This document shows, in pieces, positions 36,600 to 48,938 of a DNA stretch of 64,000 bases (position 1 is the stretch's first letter; every line of letters starts with the position of its first letter). The stretch spans positions 13,278,215-13,342,214 of the forward strand of contig OW028574.1 of assembly GCA_932294295.1 (NCBI GenBank). Direction: 5' to 3'. The notes under the pieces were generated by a model. It saw nothing but the letters and a program-made list of their open reading frames with translations, ran no database searches and had not been told where the DNA came from. The DNA is from Alitta virens. Taxonomy: Eukaryota; Annelida; Polychaeta; Phyllodocida; Nereididae. The translations under genes were made by a program, and so were the position numbers.

Positions 36600-37230
36600 A
36601 CATGTCACGTGACTCAAGGTCAAGTTGTCAGGGAAATGACCTTAAAAGTCCAGAGAAGCCAACTGCCAGGATAAGTATCAAATGTTAGGTCTCCCTGGAG
36701 CAATATCTCTGTCTGTATCAAATAGTATATGTGCTTTCTCAGTCTGTCTGCCCTTTAACAGGATATGGGGGAATTTTATTTTGTTCGTTAACCTTCTTCC
36801 TTGACCCAAGGTCAAACTCTGAAGGAAAATGACCTTTACAGTTGGAGCTGAAAAAAATATGGAAGTACCAAACGTTCTTGCGTTTTAGTGCTCTTAGACT
36901 GCCTGTCTGTTAGTACGATATGTTGTCTCTGCCCTAACTCTGTTGACCCTTTTCGTTTGTCCGACTCAAGGTCAACTTGTCAAATAAATAACCTTGAAAT
37001 ATGACATCAGCCTATTAGCCAATACAAGTGATAAGCATCGAATCTTGTCGTTGTTGTGCAAACTCCATCTTTGTCTCCATGTTATTGTGTCAAAGTGTTA
37101 TATTTCCCAGCTTTCTTGTAACTCAAGGTCAAATGGTCACAGCAAATTACCTTGAAACCAGTTCACTGCATGGCTACTTAAAAAATCAGCACTCCCTGAA
37201 TCTCTGTCTCTATCCCTTGCTTTTTTACTC
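36600..37230. repeat. Four degenerate ~160-190 bp units with opposed nuclear-receptor half-sites
   Basis: Each unit holds an AAGGTCA half-site followed 13-18 bases later by an inverted TGACCTT or ACCTTGA: 36614-36622 with 36637-36643, 36808-36814 with 36830-36836, 36966-36974 with 36990-36996, and 37123-37131 with 37149-37155. Flanking text also repeats (TCTGTCT, AAGTGATAAGCATC-type words). TCAAGGTCA is the extended monomer site of ERR/SF-1-type nuclear receptors. Function is inference; an old tandem repeat with a palindromic core would look the same. Confidence 0.55.
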
Positions 37231-37468
37231 TGTTTTCTAAATCTTCCAAGAAATCCTACGTAAATCCCTTAGGGCTTGGACAGTGATCCATAATTTATAA
37301 CCAGAAGGGGCGAAACAGAATGTCACCAGACAGGCCTCTGTGGTAGCAAAAACAAGGAGGGAAAACAGTACAGTAAAAACAGGAAACTTCAATGAAGCTG
37401 AAAAACAAGTGGAAGTGAAGAGAAAAAGTGTAAACTGTGTTTGCATGGGATACACTTGCCTCAATACC

Positions 37469-37672
37469 GTACTTTCAACATTGCAAGCCAGGTTTCGATT
37501 ATATTCCTGCGTGTAAAAATCATACTTTCCTGGTGACTTTAAAAGAGACACACTGATGTTACAAAGAGACACACTGATGTTACATCAGTGTTTCTCTTTG
37601 AAAGTCGCCAGGAAAGTATGGTTTTTACACCCCAGTAATATAATCGAAAACTGGCTTGCAATGTTGAAAGTA
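37469..37672. repeat. Long hairpin, 91 bp arms
   Basis: Left arm 37469-37559 and right arm 37582-37672 are inverted copies differing at about seven positions and one gap. The 22-base spacer is itself a second copy of the arm end (AAGAGACACACTGATGTT). Transcripts from either strand would fold into a long double-stranded RNA. It could be a foldback element or a hairpin-RNA locus; I see no terminal target duplication. Confidence 0.75.
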
Positions 37673-37872
37673 ATGTATTTTATACTACACTGTACATCTC
37701 TATATAATGACACCAAGATATTTCATGACGTTTGCACTTCACCTTTGGAGGAATTGATAATTCGAAGTTGGAAACCAAAATAAGCGGATGGTAAATCATA
37801 ATGTAATTTTTCTGTCTATGTATTGTCATTGCAATCTAATGTTGCAATCATGCGTGTTTTCTTGTTAGTTCG

Positions 37873-37949
37873 ATGAATCAATCAATCAATCAATCGATCA
37901 ATCAATCAATGAAGCAATCAATCAATCAGTCAGTCAATAAATCAATCTC
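37873..37949 (+). repeat. (AATC)n microsatellite
   Basis: About 18 AATC-type tetramers with a few substitutions. A similar tail at 44147-44176 ends a LINE-like 3' region, so this one may also mark an old LINE end. Confidence 0.75.
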
Positions 37950-39880
37950 ATTGGCAATTGCAAATTACGTTCTGAAGTTACATAGTTTTTTTTTTTTGCC
38001 CAACTTTTGTGCTGAAGGTATTTGTGGCCCCACCCATAAACAGACGTTCCCATGCATGTGTGAGGAATGTTGGCTTAGAAAAAGCAAGCCATGGGAACAG
38101 TCACAGCTAAATAAACACTATAGTTGTTACAAGGGGACTTTCTTAAGTGTACTTTACATGTCACTGTTAGCATAGTTCATGCATGCAGTGTCAATTGTGA
38201 ATTTATTGCATTGCATGAATCCTGACTTTTTATAGTCAAGATTTTATGACCGGTTGATAAAACATGTTTGAATCATTTATATGAAATAGTTCATAAAAAG
38301 GCATCCAGATTTATAGGTTGCAAAGCATATGTGATTTACCATACTTGAATATAATTCACATGGTTATCTATAATTTTGAGTAGTTTCATGGTTTACTTGA
38401 AATACTGAAAGAATGTTGAAAAACCTAACCAACATTTTTGAATAGTAACTTTATAATCGTTAATTTAATTGGTTGAATTAAACTGGTTGAAAGGCAGTTA
38501 CCTAAAAAATAAGGCAATAAATTCTGATATACATTACATACATAAAAAAATTATAAATAATTACAGTTTGTCTGGAATATATGTATCATGAAAAATTGTA
38601 ATAAAGGGTAAAAACTCAGTTCCAGACGTTACATGACATTTCACAGAAGTTGGTGACACATATCTGTGGTGAGAAAATACTCCTTAATTCTCCTTCGCGA
38701 GTTATGAGCGAGACCTGTGGGGTTGATAAAGGTTATCACTTAACGAAAGCGCAAATTCTTTGGGGAGAAAAAGTCAGAAACCTGTTCCCAGCTTCTCTGA
38801 TAGGATAATGAGCTCCTGGAGTTCGTTGATAAAGCCCATGTTTCATTTTTCAGCCTACTGATTAAGGGATTTAATTATGATATGCGCACGACTTTTATGT
38901 CTAGCATATCAGCTGGTGCATTTAAATGACATCTTGAGATTAACTATTAATGTGATAGTCTATCGGTAACCACATGGCCCAGGATAAAGACATTGCCTTT
39001 TTTGGCATAAGAGATAAACCACATCACCATTTCTATTCACAACTTCCCATAGGGTTGCTGGCTGCAGTTTGCCATAAGGGCAACGTGCTATGTGTAGTAA
39101 GTAAGGCTGTTCACCCTCATTGAAAATGATGCTGTATTACCAAACTTTTATTGCGACTAAATACTGATATAGAGCATGTTGGATGCTTTTAACATCCAAT
39201 GTGCCTGAGAGGCTGAGACTTGAGGGAAACCTGACTTTTGGCAACTTTTAATTTTATACTTTACAAACATTTCTGGTGCCTAGTAGAAAAGTGGTTACAC
39301 TGGCGAACAATGCAAACTTTTCAGTCTTCAAAGTGCTTCTGCCACATCACATTGGTTGTTATTGTATGTAGGTTTAAGCAGTGAAAGACCATTGTGAAAC
39401 ATAGTAATCAACATTTTATAATAATCCCTATGTATGTCAAAAATCTCGATTGGTTGAGCCAATTAAATAGCTTTTGGACAGTTGTTAAAGAAAACCAATG
39501 ATCTACGTCACATGAGCACTTCATTTAGTTATAGTCATTCTGCTAGGCACTCTACTAGTATATCTTACACATAAATGTAAGTGGAATGCTAGTTATAATT
39601 AGAGATCTTCTCCAGCCATTCTGTATGAAGTCCATCACAGGCCATCCACTGCATGCGTGTCATCTTTAAATGCAATACAACTCAATATGGAACTGTTTGT
39701 CATCTTCTATTTACAATATGGCCTAAGCCAAGGTTTGAGATTCTTTGATAAATATGTTTCTGACATCATTTCGTAGTATATGCTAGGTGTTGAAAGTCAA
39801 AATCTAAGAACACCATTTTGGAAAGTTGACACATAAGGACCATATCGTCGCATAAATGATGCAATTTAAGAATGTAGATG

Positions 39881-40070
39881 TGGTGGTGGTGGTGGATTAG
39901 GGCTTTACGTCCTGTATTTCTGCACCTGACCGGCTTATTAGGACAGGTAGGGACCATGGCAATGAGACGGAGGATGAAACAGCCATCCAACATAGGCTCG
40001 ACAGGAATTGAACCCGGGACCCAGTGGTTGGAAGCTCAGCATGCTACCACTGAGCTAGGCCCCCACCCCG
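39881..40070 (-). mobile_element. SINE family 1, reverse orientation
   Basis: The tail (GGT)n lies at the left (39881-39896), then the body (GGCTTTACGTCCTGTATTTC), and the tRNA-like head ends at about 40070 with an intact B-box equivalent (GGAATTGAACCC). ORFs across it are translations of the SINE. Confidence 0.75.
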
Positions 40071-40295
40071 AATGACAATGTATATGCAAATGAAAATGTT
40101 TTGGGTTTACATTCTGCTAATACCCACAGCACATACAATCTACAGACTCTACAATTCCACCTTTGGCAGACCAATCGAGAGACTCTCTCAACTCCCCGGG
40201 AAGTATTCAGCCTTGTGGTTATCCACAGGAGCTCGAGAGCTCACACCAGTACCATCATTGCAATTAGGGTGCCTTTTGCCAAGTACTCATTACAC

Positions 40296-40385
40296 CTGGC
40301 CAGGTGGTGTGGGGCAGTGGTTTCAGGGGTATCTGCCCAACTCCTCCATGTCATGCCTTAGGTTCGAACCTGCTGACTTATGATA
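40296..40385 (+). mobile_element. tRNA-like SINE head fragment
   Basis: CCAGGTGGTGTGGGGCAGTG and, about 50 bases later, TAGGTTCGAACCTGCTGAC resemble the A and B boxes of a serine- or leucine-type tRNA. The middle does not fold as a proper tRNA, and no body shared with the other SINEs follows. Confidence 0.4.
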
Positions 40386-41930
40386 AAACTTCATTAAGAT
40401 TATTATTATTGTTCATCAAAATTCGCATGCTCCTGTTTAAAGATGTAATTCTTGCAATACATTTTGCGAAAAAATTGTCTATACCATATCATGTAAATAT
40501 TATCCATAATGCAGCATATTACTCGACTTGCATTAAGTTTCCTGACGTATATAGACCTGGCAAATTCACTGCATTAATTTTGGTTATACAGACAGCAAAA
40601 GAAATCAGTTTCCATAGAAACAGATAAAGGCCGTGATGTACTGGCTTTGACAGTAATGTTTGCAAACACCAGGTGCTCCTGCGATGGAATTTGATAATTT
40701 TTCTCTTTGTACTAAACCACATTTCATGTCTAAGTGCATGCAAAAAAAAAGAACCTAGACAGGTTTACCAATGGCAGGGACAAAAACGTAGCGCAGTAAA
40801 CTCGAGTTTGGTATTGAACAAGCCCAGAATATCATTCTAAGGTCGTAAATAACCTGTGTTGTCTTTTTCCCCCTTTTGCAATATCTATATGCTCTTAAAA
40901 TATGAAGGAGGCAGGACAGTTTCCTCACGAATCCTGGTGTAATACAATACTGTTATAAAAACTGCACCTGATGTCAGACTGCAACAAACAACATTACTTT
41001 CTGGATATTACTAAACATTTTATCTTTTATCTGATCCCTTTTTCAGCAGTAAAGCTAATGGTGCATGATTAAAGGAATATGTCCCTGTTTCCATGGTGTC
41101 ATGCCACGTTGATATAGCTGCACAAAAGAGGTTAAGAATGTTGTTTTTTATCAAGTCAAGCTTATGCATATAACGTTTGTAGATATTATATCAATCCAGA
41201 AGGGCATGTACAAATACTGCGGCAGTTGTTCGATAAAACTTTTCAGTAAAAGAAACGAATGAACATCTATGTCGGCCGCCGTCGGTAAAAACATCGTTTT
41301 GACATCGCCGACATTGTGCCGATGTTGATACAATTTAGAATGCTGTCTGGGTGTCATATATAGTGTGATTTTTCTCCGCTCTATATACAATTTCCCTGCG
41401 AATATAATGAAGAATTTAATCATTGGAGATATATTATCACATTCTAAACATCCTGCAATCCTGCTCAGAAAATCAAAATTAGTCTTTGGACCTATCTCCT
41501 ATACCATTTCTTAAGAATCGATATGTTTGAAATATCAATTTTGATATAGAAAAAAACCCAAAAAAAACCTGAACTTCTAGTATTTCACAAAACATAAAAA
41601 TATCATTTTAAGCTTTCAAAATTGTCAATTAGAGTTTCACAAGCGGCTCATCTTTCTTAGCCTTCTGTTTGTTTAAATACTGCAGAAAGACAAACAATGG
41701 TTACATCATTGCATGGATAATCCTGATTTACACTTTAATGATAAGACCACTTCGCTATTAAGTCCCCTTAAACTGGAAACAATGTGGGATGTGGGTCGTA
41801 ATAAATATAAACATTTCTTGTCACATTTACTGGACAATATTTGATTTCACTTTAATTAATTCACCATTATTCATTGCCCTTACAATCACCATGATGTGTA
41901 AGCACATTTTCTTGGGAATAGCAAACAACG

Positions 41931-44900
41931 TAAAGAAAATAACTTGCTAAAAAAAAAAAAAGGAACTGATTCCATAATTCTATGTGGCATTAAAACAAAT
42001 GTAGACAAGGAAAAATGTGAGAATATCACACAAAATTCAGCCTGGCAAATCCGGAAGGGAGTTGGGAGACAGGCAATATATAGTCCGAAACTCATTAAGC
42101 CTCTCATGTCCTTAGAGGCTTGTAGTCAGCTGACTAGTTCCAGAATACGAGACCCCGGATGTAAAGGAATCTCAGTAAATTGATTAAAGGGAATGAATAT
42201 AAAACTGGGCGTAATATTGTATCAAAAGAAAAGAGTACTACATAATATGCACAATGCTCCAAAGTCACTTTTTCAGCTTTCATGTTCACTGTTCAGGAAT
42301 GAATTTATTCTCAGAAATAAACAATGCTCAGTGTATAAATCTGTGATATGTAGAAGTCATGCACACCACAATTAGCTATAAACCAGCATTCTTCGTGTTA
42401 CTGACAGATTTCTGTCATTGATTTATCAGGTTTAATTAGCAAAAGATATATTCTTAGCAAAATAACATGATTTCTTGTTCTAATAGGTTTAATTTAAACA
42501 GCAATTGTCCTCGTATGCTCTTCCTGAATGCAAACAAATGTGGTTGAGAAACAAAAGTAATCAGCCCATTCAATTTCCAATTCCTGCATTAAGCCCTCGT
42601 AGTGCTTTCTCTATCACCTCTTGAGCCGCAACACCTATCAGCCTTCAGTTGTTAGACCTGCAATATTTCAACAACATCAACTGGCACAGAGACCTTCATC
42701 ACTCTCACCTCAATTTTTCTACAACCGTCTTTTCAGCTTTCCAACACACCAAGAATAAGCTTGCCACCCACATAACACAAGCTTCCCTTTAAGTGATTAC
42801 CGGACCGAAAAGCGCCAGTAACCTGTCGAACCCAATGCCCTTGTCAAATGAAGCAGAGTGGATGAGCTGACCTTTAAAGACTGTGAAACAATCTCAAGGC
42901 TGCTGAAAGGCCACTTCGACCTAATGTTTCACCAAGGTTTACGACCCATACAGCAAGAGTAGGTACAGACTTGCATGACAAAAGTACAAACTAAGATTTG
43001 TAGCCTTGTTTTTGTATTTGTAACACTGGTAGCAAATAACAAACGTGATTATGCTTGTGATCGCAAGCATTCCGAGATGTAGGATGACATTGATATTTCC
43101 ATGTGCTGAATTTGTATTAATTGCTCACCATCCTGTTTGCCAACACAAGCTGGATATGGTTTTACATTTTGAAAATCTATGAACATCTGGCTATTTGCCA
43201 TGTACAGGCACGTGCTTATATTTACCTCTTGATATATCAATATAATTGCTGGCAGGTGCTTTTGTCACACCAGTGCTTAAGTACAAGCAATTAGCTTGAC
43301 AATCAATTAACCTCTCCGTGTAATGATATTGTATATTGGTCGATAAAGCAGCTGCAAGGCACAGACTATAGGGAGCCATACTTAATGAACCTTCATCAAT
43401 ATAAAGCACATGTGCCTAGATTGCTCCACGTTTAGCTGCCTATGATTGTCAGTGAAGTGGTTCCTTGTTATTTGTCCAGGGGAATAAAAAAAAAGCAGTT
43501 TTATAGATCACTTTAACAGAGATAAATGCTCAAGATTTTTATCAGATGATCATAAATGACCACATACCAATGCTAAAGAGGATGATAGAGGAATGCTAAA
43601 TGTTAAATATACACAGCAATTGAGTTTGACAAATTGTACATAGATGACAGACTCAAACAGCTGAAGTTATTTACCATAGATGACAGACTAAAGCAGCTAT
43701 CCATGGTAAATGAGGATATTGAGGTCTCTGAACCTGTTAACACTTCTTTAAGATTGAGGATGTTATGCTTGAAAGGTAAAAGAAAAGCAGCCTCACAATA
43801 TTGATACTTCTGGCCAATCTCAATCAAGTTTCCAAGTGATTTATTTAACTTTTGCCTGTACACATTTGCCCCATTTTTGATGCTCAGTGCATTATGCATC
43901 TATTATTATTTAACATGTACTTATTGAATCTTTTCTTTGAAGTTGGAAAACGGTTATCTTATATTCATATGATAAGTGAGTTATTGTGTTTTTTTCTTTG
44001 TTGTAATATTAACTAACTTAAAAGTCGAATCCATGGTGACCACCGGCTGTACAGCTTGTTCTTATAAGCTTATGGTGTGCACCACCAGGCATCAAACCTT
44101 ATATCTCACAAGGTATCTGTTGCTTGGAAATAAATATCAATCCATCCATCAATCAATCAGTCAATCAATCAATCCCAGATTAAATTCCATGCAACTGTGT
44201 GATTCTGGAAGTCATGCTATAGGCAGTGGTTTCAAGAAGGCAACAAAAGCATTGTTCTCCTTCAATGTCTTGCCTGAATGAAAACAAATGGGGTTGAGAA
44301 ACAATAGTACTCAGCCCATTCGATTTCCAATTCCTGCATTAAGCCCTCGTAATGCTTCCTCTGTCACCTCTTGAGCCACAACACCTATCAGCCTTGAGTA
44401 GAGCTGTTGGACCCGCAATATTTCAACAACATCAACTGGCACTGGACCTTCATCACTCTCACCTCTTGTTTTTGTCTGCAATATTCTCCTTGCCTCAAAA
44501 GCCATCAGAAAAGGCTCCCATAGAGAAAGGGCTTCCAGTTAAGTGATTGTCAGAACTGGCTGCCAGAAAAGGGTCAGCAAACTCTCAGGCCTAATGCTGT
44601 TATCCAATGAAGCAAACTGGCTGCGTTGACCTTTAATTGGATATTTGAAGACACACAATTCATCTTAAGGCCATTGCCCTTTCACAGAATGAGGCAATTC
44701 AGACATTTTACACAAAAAGTCAAGGTCGGTCAATGCCTCACTGGACATGTCTCATACCAAACCCATTTCTAAGTATACGGTTTCCATTAAATTCCAGTTT
44801 AAAGTAATGTTCAATAAATCTACTTGTCCATGATGTCAAAAAAATATTTTCAAGGGGTTTCTTATATATGTGTTTTTGAAATTTTAAATGACCTAGGAAA

Positions 44901-47900
44901 ACTAAGACACTACCAATAAAAACTACTGTTCCCCATGATGACATCCAAGATCCTACGTTATTGAGTACATTATACCATTATTTATATGCACTGGCCATTG
45001 CCCATGAGGGAAATACTATCTGCACAAGGCATTCTATTATATCAGGCTTGTGCAATGCAAATTTCTGTAATAAAATTTGCCTAGCAATCGATATACATGT
45101 TCTAAGCAACGTTATTAGGAGTGAAGCTTCGTCGGTCATTAAGTGAATTATCTGACAAAATATGACAATGTCAGACTAATGAATAGAACTCAAGGAAGGG
45201 AACCTGCAGCCCAACCATCAGGGTGTCTATATTTAGAGTGTTTACATCTGTATTTTAAAATAATCACCTCTCAGCAATTAGCAATAATGAGTACTCACTA
45301 CACAGTCATCTTGTCCTGTGTGCTTTCGTAATTGTGCTTACATTGAAGGAGTTGAAAATATATGACTATGATATATGCCTATGAATACATATATGTACTG
45401 TAACAGTAAATAAGGGGATTTCGTGTTTTCAGCCCATTAAAAGGTAATGCTCGTGTTTATGGTGCACCAATACACTAGAATAACCCCGAAGAGCTTTATG
45501 GCTACCTAAAAAGTACACAGGTGTCATTAGAAATAAAGCAATGCAGCTTATTTATTATGCATGGAAATCCGTTGTTTTTGTGTGTGTATTTCTGACGCTT
45601 TATGACACAAACGGCATCATTGCTTTCACAGTAATTCTGACGTAATTACTGCACTATTTTATGACAACAGCTACCATTTTGTTTGTTACATTTCACGTGA
45701 AAGAGTTGAAGGTGATCTGGAACACAATAACATTTCATCGAAGGCAAGATTTAACTTGGTTTTGTTTCAGTGCAACGAGTCCGAAGGCGCCAAGGTGCAC
45801 GAAGTACATTCATCAGGCCAGGTCAAAGCATATCCACTAGAATACTCGATTGCCCTTTAATACCTTCCGAGCTGAATATAAATGTGTTTGGCAGACAGTA
45901 TAGTACTCTGTCAGTTCGATTTTCAGTTCTCGCATTAAGCTCCTCTTATGTTTTTCTTGCTCCTCCTGAGCCAAGACACCTATTGACTGACCTTGGTAAA
46001 ACTATTTAGCCGGCTACTTTTCACACAGTAACTGACATACAGACCTCCATCATTCTCGCCAATGGTTCTATCTTCACTTTTCTCTGGCCTTGTCACTTAC
46101 AAAAAAAATCTCACCACCCATTCAATATGAGCTAACTTAAGTGATTGCTTGAATGACTGCCAGAAAGGGGCAGAAAACTGTCACAGACTGGACGCCCTTG
46201 TTCAATAGAGCAGTCAAAATGTGTTGACCTTTAATTGGATATTTCAATATCAACAGATTAACCTTCAGGTCATTGACCTTCTCCCTGCTATAGACCATTT
46301 AGCATGACTGAGGTGGAAAAGTGGCCAATGCCTCAGGGGACGTCATTACCACCATAGCTATTTTCCAATAGATTTACGTGGACTGGCTACAAACTGCAGC
46401 ATCATGTCCTGCCCATAATATCTATACACCTTGCCAGTCCCATTTATGAATGTCATGATTATGAATGGGCCATAATTTATATTAAGACTTGAACTGAAGA
46501 GCTGTAATTAACATTCAGATATTATGATATTATGATTTTGACCATAAGCTGAAATAAAGAATATAGATACAGTAAACATTTCTGAACATTTAGATCTTTA
46601 GTCAAGGAGATCGTCAATGTGGCATGAAAGGAGAGATGGCACTACATGGTGATAGTGTTTAAATCAACTGTCAATAAATCTATCATTATCGTCGCTGGTG
46701 GTGTCTGTTTATTGACTAAGTAAATTGATTCACTAACAGCTTGACCCCCCAATTCCAGTAGAAACTAGCAGTACTCCTGATCCTGAAATTTTATTTAGGA
46801 AGCACCTTTAACGACTGTATCTTAATACAAGCGTCTGTGTGCTGATCATAAGCTGACGACTCAGCTAGCTCCCATCTTTTCAACATTGTGATTATAAAGT
46901 CATTCTGCATTGTGCTTACCCAGCAGACAAAAGAACAAAGTGTTATGGGGGTGCCATTGTCTTAGAGCGTTTTCAAGCGAATGTTGTCACCCACAAAGAG
47001 CCTCCCCTTAGCTAATGATTACCCTTTGCTGTTGCAGTAATTAAGGGGTGTGTCACTCAATTCAACAATGATGTTACACTATATAGGAAGGATATTATCT
47101 TTTAATTGTGTAATGTCATTTTCTATTGGTGTATCCCACCCTAATTTCAGACGTTTCATCCGCAAATGAAACTGTAGACATTAATTTAGCTTTCAAATAT
47201 GAGACCACATTGAAACGCTAAAAAGTGACAGCTTTCATGCCACAAAAAAAAACTGCTCAAATCCCTGTAAAAAAAGCTGCTCAAAGCAAGAACTGTGACA
47301 TGCAACACTGACATGCACAGCCAAAAATCAAGTGTGTTTATGCACATTTCTGATTTTTCTGCCGTAATATTGATCAAAACGGTTGTATTTCGTATTTACA
47401 CCCAAAAAAAAAAAATTACAAATCTGGCACATTTACACATTGTATATACCTATACAACCTGAAAAATTGCTGACAAATTCGTCCAAAGAAAAACAGCTAC
47501 ATCCTTATTCCTGTTGGCATATGAAGAGATTTATGCAGACGAGGAAAAATGGGCAAGTGCCACACATAATTCAGGCTGACAAATCTAGAAAGAAGTCTGA
47601 GACAGTCAAAAGCGACTGAAAAGTCTCATTCATTTTAGCCTCTCTCTTCCCTCAATGGAATATAGCTCCAACCGTAAATGTTTCAGCTTAAGGTGAATGT
47701 CTTCTCGTACAAATCGGGAAAAAATTTTCCTTATCACATTTATGCTCAATATGTCACATTATACTTTTGTTTGTGCAGCATATTGATTACATCCTTACAT
47801 TACAGCAAACAATTACATTAAATGGACGATATCGTATGATTACCAAATTAAACATCATACTTTTCATTATCCATTTTTATTCATGTTTCTAGAAATCACA

Positions 47901-48360
47901 TTCCAAGAAGTCATGTCACAGATAATAGTGCCATACAGGAATAGATTAAATTGTCCTTTTACTGCTTTTGCTGAATGAAGACGAATGGGGCTGAGGAACA
48001 ATAGAACTCAGCCCACTCGATTTCCAATTCCTGCATTAAGCCCTCGTAATGCTTTCTCTGTCACCTCTTGAGCTGCAACACCTATCGGCCTTGGGTAGAG
48101 CTCGTAGGCGGGTCATATTTCAACAACATCAAGTGACACAGAGACCTCCATCACTCTCACCTCACATTTGCCTTTTATCACATCAGGAAAATCGTGTCAT
48201 TTGGAAGTATGGCCTTTTTTAACTGACTGCCAAATTACGCACTGACGAATAGTCAAACAAACTTGCCTACTGAGGTTGTTAGGATGTGTTGACTATGAAA
48301 GAGACATTATAGTAGACTAGATTTGACAAAACGACAGTGCCATGTTAATGAGGTTTTAAG
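41931..48360. repeat. Four-unit array with a strongly conserved core
   Basis: The same block occurs four times in one orientation: about 42520-42940 (A), 44262-44720 (B), 45890-46310 (C) and 47965-48320 (D), with cores at 42562, 44312, 45911 and 48009 (spacing 1750, 1599, 2098 bases). A, B and D share TTTCCAATTCCTGCATTAAG, CCCTCGTA-TGCTT and TATTTCAACAACATCAA almost unchanged; C is diverged but aligned. B and C also share GTTGACCTTTAATTGGATAT downstream. A piece upstream of A (41940-42120) matches one upstream of D (47510-47650) through GGAAAAATG and CAAATC words. This indicates old tandem duplication of about 2 kb units with unequal conservation. The - strand of copy B is open for 64 codons, but stops or frameshifts in A and D argue against a current gene. 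Confidence 0.6.
44030..44176 (+). mobile_element. Probable LINE 3' end with (AATC)n tail
   Basis: TTATGGTGTGCACCACCAGG, then TTGCTTGGAAATAAATATC, then AATC tetramers. An AATAAATATC word joined to a tetranucleotide tail is usual for CR1/L2-like LINE ends in invertebrates. No coding part remains, so the call rests on end structure only. Confidence 0.35.
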
Positions 48361-48655
48361 CTGGTAAAGCGTGTTCCTTTTACGTTAAATCTATCAATGC
48401 TATTTTTCCGAGATCAATAGATACCATGGTTGGTCAAGTCTAATTGGAGTACAATGCACGTAACAAGGTTTTAGCCCAACTGCCAACCAGTAATCCATGC
48501 TATGATGAGTGATGCTTGTTTAATGACTCTGTAAATTGATTGACAAAACAGCTACAGGGCCAGCCAGCTTAATGAGCAAGTCGTATGGTAATTGTTCTTT
48601 CCCCACGAATGCTTTTTCTATAGTACACAATGTCTGCTGCTCGTACTACAGCAAC

Positions 48656-48938
48656 GAAACATACATATGTAAGTCAGCAAAAATAAAATATTTATAATTA
48701 TTGATAAAAACGCATCATTAGAGAAAGGACGTCTTTGGTCATTACATATAATTGCTGGTGCTCATGAATAAGTTTGATCGATTGACAATTATTATACGAA
48801 ACTTACATGTAAGTCAGCAAAAATTAAATTATTTATAATTATTGATAAAAACGCATCATTAGAGAAAGGATGTCTTTGGTCATTACATATAATTGCTGGT
48901 GCTCATGAATAAGTTTGATCGATTGACAATAATTCATT
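48656..48938 (+). repeat. Recent tandem duplication, ~141 bp unit
   Basis: Copies 48656-48797 and 48798-48938 agree at nearly every position, including AAAAACGCATCATTAGAGAA and TTTGGTCATTACATATAATT. Differences are a few bases near the 5' end and one C/T. It lies just right of the four-unit array but is unrelated to its core. Confidence 0.85.

Larger units (their letters stand above)
37673..41930. other. Gene-free stretch with simple repeats and SINEs
   Basis: No gene is supported. It contains the AATC repeat at 37873-37949, the reverse SINE at 39881-40070 and the tRNA-like fragment at 40296-40385. Remaining sequence is AT-rich. Confidence 0.4.

Noticed and set aside
44311..44505. Small gene on the - strand in array copy B
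   Set aside because: Copies A and D of the same block have stops or a frameshift, so the frame is not kept; recorded as part of the array instead.
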